A DNA stretch of 64,000 bases. Source: Microcoleus vaginatus HSN003. GTDB taxonomy: Bacteria; Cyanobacteriota; Cyanobacteriia; Cyanobacteriales; Microcoleaceae. A program made the translations under genes and the position numbers. The notes under the pieces were generated by a model, which made no database searches, was not told where the DNA came from, and saw nothing but the letters and a program-made list of their open reading frames with translations. The stretch is taken from NCBI RefSeq assembly GCF_022701255.1, contig NZ_CP031705.1, positions 5,022,001-5,086,000 of the forward strand. Direction: 5' to 3'. Shown in pieces: positions 57,947 through 64,000 of this stretch (its first letter is position 1; each line of letters starts with the position of its first letter).

Positions 57947-58601
57947 TAAATTAAAAATTCCCCGACCTCGCAGTATTTCTCAGAAATCTACGGCAATTAA
58001 TAAATTCAAAAATAACTTGCATCAACAGATAAAAGCTCTACTAGACCAAGCTTTACCTCAAGTAAACAAATATAAAAAAGTCATCTTTTGGTGCAGTGAT
58101 GAAACGCGGCTAGGACTGCATACAATTCGTCGGCGTAAGCTGACGCTTTCAGGCGTAAAGCCCGTCGGGAAGCATCAATGGAAATTTGAGTGTTTTTGGC
58201 TGTATGGGGCAGTAGCGAGCGCTACTGGAAAAAGTTTTTTTTGGGAGTTTTCCCATTTAGACAAAGTTTGTTTTGGAGCATATTTACAACTTTTGTCAAT
58301 ACAATATCCTGAGCAATTACACATCATTCAAGTTGATAACGCACCAGCTCATAAGTTGGACTCATCTGAATTACCAGACAATGTTATTTTACTATTTCAG
58401 CCTCCGGCTTGTCCGGAAGTAAATCCGACAGAAAGAGTGTGGGAATATCTGAAATATTTTTTAGCTTGGTCGGTGTTTAGTAATCTTGACGAACTCCGCA
58501 TAAAAGTCCAGGAAATTTTGGCATCTTTCACCGAGCGTGTCATTGGTTTTCTCACCGGATGGTCTTGGATCTTACATTCTCTATCTCTATCACATCTTTA
58601 A
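57947..58601 (+). pseudogene. IS630 c transposase, C-terminal part
   Basis: It continues the N-terminal piece from 53376: SKLKIPRPRSISQKSTAINK, then the DDE domain with WCSDETRLGLHTI (Asp), IIQVDNAPAHKLDSS (Asp) and PPACPEVNPTERVWEYLKYF (Glu), ending SLSLSHL. The frame is open back into the IS4/IS66 end (from TTG 57906), but that is fortuitous. Confidence 0.9.
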
Positions 58602-58707
58602 AAAAATGGTATAATGTCTATCTCGTCTTCTTGTCAAGGGGGTTGAGCAATTACAATCGACTCAACATTTAACACTCAACCATTCAGTTTTTCGACCCGC
58701 CCGTCAA

Positions 58708-58751
58708 CAGTCAACAGTCAACAGTCAACAGTCAACAATAATTCCGGTGCA
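58708..58751. repeat. gtcaaca tract plus first half of the palindromic repeat (intron target)
   Basis: Four gtcaaca heptamers lead into aataattccggtgca, the left half of the palindrome. The right half, accggaattgatatcat, follows the intron at 59528-59544. The stretch 58614-58707 between IS630 c and this repeat shows no gene. Confidence 0.75.
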
Positions 58752-59527
58752 GTTAGAGAGTCGATGGCAGAGTGTCCCCTACCATCTCTCCTACAAAACC
58801 GTGCTTGCGACTTTCACCGCACACGGCTCCTGAGTGGTGTAATCCTGGTTATGGATACAGTAAGATCGCATCATGATCTGATTGCTACGGCTTGATAGTT
58901 TTCCTTTTACCCCTACATCCCACCATCAGATTTTTCTGTGGCCGACGGCTTTTAAAGGGCTACTTGGTCTCTATCTTTTACACCACCCGGTGCTGTCAGC
59001 ATATCTCTGTCATTACAACAAAGCATTGGCTTCTGCGACCATCCCTCACACTCACAGCTTACGGCTAGCAACCTACTTATTTTTAAGGGCTGTGAGAGCT
59101 TTACTTCGTTCCGATTACACATTGGTTGAACATGACAGCGTAATGCTTTCCACGCCCGTTTTTGGGCAGTGCTAATAAGTCAATCCGATAATTGCTTATG
59201 CCCTATCCTTGCCTTTTGGCGGGCGTCAGTCAGCCGTTTGACCATCTATCATAACGGTGGTTCAGACACATTTTTGCTTTCGCTACGCATAAGTTCTTGC
59301 TCGACAGCTACCCCATTCGGCTAGGAGTCTTCTGCCTTTTATCCCCGCTTTATCCTGTTAGTTGCTATCCAACAAAATAGGGGATATGCTTTTACCGCTG
59401 CACCTGCGGACTGGGACTTGACTTAATGCCTCACCCAGAAATGTAATCAGTTATCACTAACTCCTCGGAGTCAGGCTAACCGTCCCTGGATAGGAGAACC
59501 TATCCATTTAGGCTAAACGAATCGCAC
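58752..59527 (-). mobile_element. ORF-less group II intron
   Basis: On the minus strand it begins GTGCGATTCG, the conserved intron 5' end. Domain V is at 58795-58829 (GAGCCGTGTGCGGTGAAAGT then CGCAAGCACGGTTTT). A domain VI hairpin follows (GAGAG-ATGG...CCAT-CGA-CTCTC with an unpaired A), ending TAAC at 58752. Length is 776 bases and no reverse transcriptase frame is present, so mobility would need a protein from elsewhere. Removing it gives aattccggt/gca/accggaatt, which parallels the intron-free repeat at 45654. Confidence 0.82.
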
Positions 59528-59692
59528 ACCGGAATTGATATCATGAGTCATTAGTTATTAGTCAGATGAATGAAATAAACAATTCCGGGCGATTGTCAGT
59601 CACGGAGTTTAGGGGCCCCAAAGACCAAGCCCGCCGCCGCAGCCTAAAAGCATAAAGAATTTGGTATAACAACTGCAACTTTCGGAGGATAG

Positions 59693-61015
59693 GTGAATCT
59701 AGCGGGCGGTGGATGCGCCCGAAGCTTTTACCTGTCAAAATCGCACTTGGTAAACCTGATTAAAAGTGCGATCGCTATAGTGGATATTTACATTCTCGAC
59801 TTGCTAGCTATTGGCATCCTCCTGCTGACCGTCACGTTGGGTTCCGGATGGATTTCGCGATTCCCTGTATCTTATGCCTTAATTTATCTAGTTGTCGGTA
59901 TCGGATTGGGACCCTACGGCTCCAAGCTGATTAACTTGCGTCCCGAAGCTCAATTTGTAGAAAGACTTACAGAATTTGTAGTTATTGTTTCTCTGTATAG
60001 TTGTGGCTTAAAAATGAACCGCCCGCTGAAATTTTGGGCTTGGAATTCCACAGCCCGGTTAATCGGTTTTTTAATGCCAATTTCTATTTTTGCGGTGGCC
60101 GCTGTGGCTCATTGGTGTGTGAAATTAGATTGGGGCCCAGCGATTTTACTCGGAGCAATTCTCGCTCCCACCGATCCAGTTTTAGCCTCAGAAGTTCAGT
60201 TAGCTAATCTAGACGATCGCGATGAATTGCGCTTTGGTTTAACATCAGAAGGCGGTTTGAACGATGCTTTAGCTTTTCCCTTTGTTTATTTCGGCATTTA
60301 TGCGCTAAAAGATAACAACTGGCAGAACTGGTTTGCGAAGTGGGTGGCAGTTGACTTGATTTGGGCGATCGCAGCAGGTCTCGTTATGGGTATTTTAGTA
60401 GCTAAAGCCGTCACCTGGATCGATCGCCGACTCCAACGCTATCAACCGGCCGATCAATTAATGGAAGATTTCATTGCTCTGAGCACAATTCTGATCACAT
60501 ATTCCCTCACAGAATTAGTCAACGGCTACGGATTTCTCGCAGTTTTTGTAGCAGGAATTGTCGTGCAGCGGACTTATAGCAACTCAGAAAAACCGCTTTC
60601 CCAACTGCACTTTACCGAGCGCATAGAAAAGTTAATGGAAGTAGCAACTATTTTACTATTAGGTTCGCTTTTGCGCTTAGAACCTATCTTGGCATATGGA
60701 GGCTACTCCCTCTTAGTAGCTGGATTGTTAATTTTTATAATCCGGCCTGTGGGAGCTTGGATTAGTACGATCGGCAGTCCTTTGCATCGCGCCAGCCGCT
60801 TGCTCTGCGGTTGGTTCGGGATTCGTGGTGTCGGTTCTATCTATTATCTTACCTATGCTTTCGGTCAGGGTTTGAAAGGCGAAACAGCCGAAAAAATCGC
60901 CTGGATTACCTTTACAACCATCGTAATTTCTGTGATTTTGCACGGCATTACTTCCACTCCATTAATGAACTGGTACGAGCGCCGAATCAAACCTAAAGTA
61001 CCAGATTTAATTTAA
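59693..61015 (+). CDS. CPA1-family cation/proton antiporter
   Basis: The 440-residue protein has about twelve hydrophobic segments. Motifs include LILYLVVGIG-like SYALIYLVVGIGLGPYGSK, ILLGAILAPTDPVLASEVQ (ion-path Asp-Pro), TSEGGLNDALAFPFVYF (Asn-Asp pair), and GWFGIRGVGSIYYLTYAFGQ near the end. It exchanges Na+ or K+ for H+ across the plasma membrane. The GTG at 59693 follows GGAGG at good distance; a second GTG at 59780 gives the more family-like start DIYILDLLAIGILLL, so the first 29 residues are doubtful. Confidence 0.9.
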   Translation: MNLAGGGCARSFYLSKSHLVNLIKSAIAIVDIYILDLLAIGILLLTVTLGSGWISRFPVSYALIYLVVGIGLGPYGSKLINLRPEAQFVERLTEFVVIVSLYSCGLKMNRPLKFWAWNSTARLIGFLMPISIFAVAAVAHWCVKLDWGPAILLGAILAPTDPVLASEVQLANLDDRDELRFGLTSEGGLNDALAFPFVYFGIYALKDNNWQNWFAKWVAVDLIWAIAAGLVMGILVAKAVTWIDRRLQRYQPADQLMEDFIALSTILITYSLTELVNGYGFLAVFVAGIVVQRTYSNSEKPLSQLHFTERIEKLMEVATILLLGSLLRLEPILAYGGYSLLVAGLLIFIIRPVGAWISTIGSPLHRASRLLCGWFGIRGVGSIYYLTYAFGQGLKGETAEKIAWITFTTIVISVILHGITSTPLMNWYERRIKPKVPDLI

Positions 61016-61123
61016 TTAAAACTTACGCATCGGGGTCAAAAAACCGGGTTTTTTACGAACATACTTCGTTATAGCCCCCAGATTAGGCAAAAAATCCGGT
61101 TTTTTGGTGGGAGTGGGTAAGTC
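61016..61123. repeat. Dispersed aaaccgggtttt repeat pair
   Basis: AAAAAACCGGGTTTTTT at about 61037 and aaaaaatccggttttttggt at about 61090 flank acatacttcgttatagccc. The same block is found near 25290-25380. It may double as a terminator between the convergent genes. Confidence 0.5.
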
Positions 61124-61720
61124 CTAACTAACTAATTTTCTGTGTAGTCTAGGAGGAAGTAGGCGAATCATAATTGCTACAACTAGCAACATTGTCAAAG
61201 GTAAATATACGAGCATTGAGTTAAAAATCTTGGTACTGAATTCAAAGGTAAAAGCCAGCCAGAAATAGTGCATTCCAGCATGGTGCAAAATTTTCCAGGC
61301 TCGTTGACCTATCCATGCTGCCGATCGCTCAAAAGATGTTACAGTCATCGCGAACAGGAAGACATAGCCTAAGACTCCCAGAGGGTCAATATTAGGCAAT
61401 GCTCCAGAGGTTGCAAACCACAAACCGCTCCACGCGATCGCGTGATACGTATGCGACACTGCCATCGAGACCCCCAAATAGCGACGATTTTTTAAGAGCC
61501 ACTGTGTAAATGTAGTTGGCCAAAGCCTGCGAAGTGCAGAAGCAACAAAAGCAGTGAGAAATAAAATACACGAAGTACGAGCAGTTGCTCGAATAGCCAT
61601 CCGCATCCCTTGTTCATCAACACCGTGAATCAGCCAGATAACAGCAAGCATAACGCCAACTATCAACGCAGACAAACCAACGATGCTCCATCCTTCAAAA
61701 GCAAATTTAGTACCTTTCAT
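61124..61720 (-). CDS. Ferric-reductase-like six-helix membrane protein
   Basis: The 198-residue protein has six hydrophobic segments and paired histidines for heme: SHTYHAIAW (helix 3) and HHAGMHYFWLAF (helix 5). Further segments are RRYLGVSMAVSHTYH and GQRAWKILHHAG. This is the ferric reductase-like/MsrQ transmembrane domain without flavin or NADPH domains. It probably passes electrons through b-type heme. No msrP partner lies beside it. AAGGAG about 9 bases upstream supports the start. Confidence 0.85.
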   Translation of the reverse strand: MKGTKFAFEGWSIVGLSALIVGVMLAVIWLIHGVDEQGMRMAIRATARTSCILFLTAFVASALRRLWPTTFTQWLLKNRRYLGVSMAVSHTYHAIAWSGLWFATSGALPNIDPLGVLGYVFLFAMTVTSFERSAAWIGQRAWKILHHAGMHYFWLAFTFEFSTKIFNSMLVYLPLTMLLVVAIMIRLLPPRLHRKLVS

Positions 61721-61827
61721 CCCTGGTTACTCCTTAAAAAAAAGTGTGGGTAGGTACTAAATTTAGCGATCGCACCTTGTCGCTGTCTTGCCCAATCTTC
61801 CCAAAAATGTCCTAATCTTCCCAACCT

Positions 61828-62682
61828 TCAAAGCCCATCTCTATATGCCTTTGGCGTAGTGTTGGCGTATTGGCGAAAGACTCTGGTGAAATGACTCTGA
61901 CTTTGAAAGCCGACTTGGTGACAGATTTCTACAAGTGTCAACTCCCGGCGCCGGAGTAACTGCTTTGCTCTCTGTATTCGGCATTTCATTACATATTGAT
62001 GAGGTGTCATTTGTGTAGATTGCTTGAATAAGCTAGCAAAATAATGCGGACTTATCTGGACGGTACTACTCAGTTTTTCCAAACTTAAATTCTGGTCTAA
62101 ATGTTCGTCAATATAATTGAATACTTGCCTGAGCTGATACTTGCATAATCCGCCCGTATAGTTTTTAATCTCCTTTTGAAAGGAACAGTAGCGCCTCAGC
62201 AAATGCACAGAAAGCGCTGTTGCCATTGACTCTGCATAGAGGCGGCTGTCTGCACCTCCGGCTGCTAGTTCTTCCTTCAAGGCTAGCCCCATATGCTGAA
62301 TTAATGGGTCGCGTAGCTGCAATTGTGGCACTAACTCAATGCGATCGGCATCCACAGATTCAAAAGCAGCGCGCGCAAGCATTGCAGGTTGGAGAAATAA
62401 CTCAATTAATGGAACTTCCCGATCGACTAATGTTCTAGGAAAAGTTTGAGTAGCAGGAATAATAGCAATATCACCGTGGGCATAATCTACGTGCTGCCAA
62501 CTTCCATTAAACATAAAACTAGCCCGAAAATCATTCTGAGCGATGATGATAAAGTGCTGACCTAAATCAGCTTCCGGCATTTCGTCAGCAGGTTCTAGTT
62601 CGTAGATGAGATTCAAACCATCCCATCCGGCTTCAAAGCTAGAAAGGAGGTGCAAGTGTGGTGCAGGTTCGTTATTAGACAC
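61828..62682 (-). CDS. AraC-family transcriptional regulator
   Basis: The 284-residue protein has an N-terminal sensor-like domain (AGWDGLNLIYELEPADEMPE; QHFIIIAQNDF; GDIAIIPATQTFPRTL). The C-terminal AraC DNA-binding domain (about 185-284) has LEKLSSTVQISPHYFASLFK (first HTH), TPHQYVMKCRIQRAKQLLRR and LVEICHQVGFQSQSHFTRVF (second HTH), ending TTPKAYRDG. The GTG at 62682 is preferred over the ATG at 62802, because the longer frame would run through the upstream gene's terminator at 62719-62747 and into its coding end. Confidence 0.88.
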   Translation of the reverse strand: MSNNEPAPHLHLLSSFEAGWDGLNLIYELEPADEMPEADLGQHFIIIAQNDFRASFMFNGSWQHVDYAHGDIAIIPATQTFPRTLVDREVPLIELFLQPAMLARAAFESVDADRIELVPQLQLRDPLIQHMGLALKEELAAGGADSRLYAESMATALSVHLLRRYCSFQKEIKNYTGGLCKYQLRQVFNYIDEHLDQNLSLEKLSSTVQISPHYFASLFKQSTQMTPHQYVMKCRIQRAKQLLRRRELTLVEICHQVGFQSQSHFTRVFRQYANTTPKAYRDGL

Positions 62683-62718
62683 GGCTAGTATCGAATTTGA
62701 TTGACTATTTCCAATTTT

Positions 62719-62747
62719 AAAAGGACACGGCAGTTCCGTGTCCTTTT
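62719..62747 (-). terminator. Terminator of the cupin-methyltransferase operon
   Basis: The arms AAAAGGACACGG and CCGTGTCCTTTT form a 12-bp perfect stem with loop aactg on the minus strand, ending in TTTT. It starts 7 bases after the methyltransferase stop codon. Confidence 0.9.
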
Positions 62748-62753
62748 CCGCAG

Positions 62754-63389
62754 CTAAACTGGTTTCACCCCAACTAATAAAGCGAGTTCCCGCCACTTCC
62801 AATAACAGTCTGCATCGATAAAACCAATTTCTCTAAACCAGCGCAGTTGCGTTTCGACATCAAGCAATTTATTAGAGGGATCGTCGGGTCGATCGCCCAT
62901 ACCGACCGCCTCTAGAAACTTCTGATGCAAAGCCTCTGTTGCGGACGCTACGTGCTCGAAATTGCAAAAAATGCCTCCGGGTTCCAAAAGCTGGAAAATT
63001 TCGGTGTAAAGGGAACGTTTGCGATCGTCTATTACGTGATGAATCGCAAAACTAGAAACAACCGCATCAAACTTGCCCAAATCCGGTAGCGATTCATCAA
63101 AATTGTGCTCGATAATCGTGACATTCTGGTCATCAGCAAAGCGAATTCTGGCTTTTTCCAGCATTGTCGGCGAAAAGTCGATCGCCACACATTCCACATT
63201 TGGTCGATCGCACTTTAGCAAGCCCAACAAACGCCCGTCTCCCGTACCCACATCTAGAATTCGCTTGACAGTTTTCGGCACTTCCCCCAAAAGTACCGCT
63301 TCACCTTCAGTGCGCTGAGGAACGCTATCAGCCTTAGCAAGATACGACAAAGCGTGTTCGGCTGAAGTCCAAAGATTGACTTGACTCAT
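62754..63389 (-). CDS. Class I SAM-dependent methyltransferase
   Basis: The 211-residue protein has the Rossmann SAM-binding motif I ILDVGTGDGRLLGLL, motif II acidic residue in VECVAIDFSPTMLEKAR, FDAVVSSFAIHHVIDD (motif IV), and LLEPGGIFCNFEHVAS. The C-terminal half (LRWFREIGFIDADCYWKWRE) is typical of small-molecule methyltransferases. The substrate is unknown. It follows the cupin gene by 6 bases and is closed by the terminator at 62719, so the two form an operon. Confidence 0.9.
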   Translation of the reverse strand: MSQVNLWTSAEHALSYLAKADSVPQRTEGEAVLLGEVPKTVKRILDVGTGDGRLLGLLKCDRPNVECVAIDFSPTMLEKARIRFADDQNVTIIEHNFDESLPDLGKFDAVVSSFAIHHVIDDRKRSLYTEIFQLLEPGGIFCNFEHVASATEALHQKFLEAVGMGDRPDDPSNKLLDVETQLRWFREIGFIDADCYWKWRELALLVGVKPV

Positions 63390-63395
63390 AATTTT

Positions 63396-63857
63396 TTAAT
63401 CCTCATAAATTTCGCCGTTTTTGTGCGTAAAAATCCAACCATTGTCGCTAGCCTTCGCGATTAAGTCATCATCTGGGTAATTAGCTGAATCACCAGAAGT
63501 GCGATCGCCAATTTCGAGATAAACAACATCTGCACTTGATCGGTTGACTAAATGATGCCCATCTGAATCACCCGCCGGAAAACCCACCGCCATACCCGGT
63601 TTCAGCACTTGCTCTCCAGAATCGGTAATCAGAGTAACTTCCCCTTCCAGAACATAGATTAACTCATCTTGACGAGTGTGCCAATGTCGAAGAGCAGAAC
63701 AACTTCCCGGCGCAAGTCTCACCAAATTTACCCCAAAATTCTGCAACCCGGCAGCATCGCCCAAGCGTTTTTTAACTCTTCCCGCAACAGCCGATTGAAA
63801 TTGTTGGGGATAATTCGAGCCTGTACTTTCCGGGACATTTTCAGGATTGAGGATCAT
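63396..63857 (-). CDS. Cupin-domain protein
   Basis: The 153-residue protein has a single cupin fold. Motif 1 is ALRHWHTRQDELIYVLEGEV (His, His and Glu metal ligands) and motif 2 is VGFPAGDSDGHHLVNRS (His). The C-terminal tail ends FTHKNGEIYED. Such proteins store metals or act as small isomerases or dioxygenases. It is the first gene of a two-gene operon with the methyltransferase. The remaining 143 bases to the window end show no gene. Confidence 0.88.
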   Translation of the reverse strand: MILNPENVPESTGSNYPQQFQSAVAGRVKKRLGDAAGLQNFGVNLVRLAPGSCSALRHWHTRQDELIYVLEGEVTLITDSGEQVLKPGMAVGFPAGDSDGHHLVNRSSADVVYLEIGDRTSGDSANYPDDDLIAKASDNGWIFTHKNGEIYED

Positions 63858-64000
63858 ATAGTCGCCTTAAATAAAATAGGAACATCTTCCCCACATTACC
63901 TATCAATTTTAGATGGTAAACGAACTAGGCTAATCCCAATTTGCCACCCGCTGAAATTAATAAAATAATTGTCGAAACAGTGGCTCGCTCAGGCTTAAAA

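Larger units (their letters stand above)
52906..58611 (+). mobile_element. IS630-family element c, carrying an IS66 insertion
   Basis: The ends are TACCATTTTTTTAAAGATGT at 52906 and its complement ending 58611 (tctttaaaaaaatggta), with TA at 52904-52905 and 58612-58613. Net of the inserts it is about 1.1 kb. Its transposase gene is split at 53376/57947 by IS66. Confidence 0.92.

Noticed and set aside
58882-59175. Plus-strand 97-residue frame
   Set aside because: It lies antisense within the group II intron core and resembles no protein; intron RNA domains explain the sequence.
45890-59548. A composite transposon or genomic island carrying cargo genes
   Set aside because: Every coding piece is either transposase or part of the host RTX gene; the elements are nested singly with their own target duplications, and no passenger genes exist.

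Overview
The window looks like chromosome of a filamentous cyanobacterium of the Oscillatoriales type (Microcoleus/Oscillatoria-like). The reasons are frequent HIP1-type GCGATCGC octamers, a close match to the Nostoc punctiforme bacterial dynamin, cyanobacterium-typical families (DUF1400 hydrolase, TIGR02652 protein, SagB-like double nitroreductase, 4-hydroxybenzoate prenyltransferase, kinase-TPR proteins), and short dispersed repeats (attttag, ggaagaa and gtcaaca heptamers, and the aacaggcaagatgcctgtt palindrome). All identifications come from reading the sequence and from memory of protein families; no database search was run.

Left part (1-33 kb) is ordinary chromosome with loosely packed genes: an antiporter/universal-stress C terminus, a histidine-kinase relic, a DUF1400 alpha/beta hydrolase, ilvC, a YaeR-like VOC protein, and a membrane endonuclease/exonuclease/phosphatase protein. 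Next is a three-gene leftward operon of a coiled-coil membrane protein and two bacterial dynamin-like GTPases. Then come a pentapeptide-repeat protein, a SagB-type protein, mnmE, a tandem pair of kinase-TPR proteins (the first a pseudokinase by motif), selO, a GH116 glucosylceramidase-like enzyme, a gamma-carbonic-anhydrase-like protein, a C-terminal processing protease, an RNA pseudouridine synthase, wecB and a TPM-domain protein.

Middle part (33-45 kb): a two-gene unit of a TIGR00725/LOG-like protein and a thioredoxin-like protein lies beside a tandem segmental duplication. The duplication carries two large RTX proteins, only one of which has a subtilase domain. The duplication junction left a truncated copy of the TIGR00725 gene. 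The plastoquinone prenyltransferase gene and ppx follow.

Accessory part (45.9-59.5 kb): a truncated leftward cadherin-like/PT-rich/RTX gene has been broken into three in-frame pieces by a stack of mobile elements. Exact terminal repeats and target duplications give each element's borders: ISAs1 with an IS630 in its target duplication; IS1 containing an IS630; and an IS630 containing an IS66, which contains an IS1 and an IS4, the IS4 containing another IS630. Removing each element restores the reading frame or sequence beneath it, so the insertion order can be read. At the right edge an ORF-less group II intron sits inside a palindromic dispersed repeat that also occurs, intron-free, at the left edge.

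Right part (59.7-64 kb) returns to single-copy chromosome: a CPA1 cation/proton antiporter, a ferric-reductase-like membrane protein, an AraC-family regulator, and a cupin-methyltransferase operon closed by a strong terminator.
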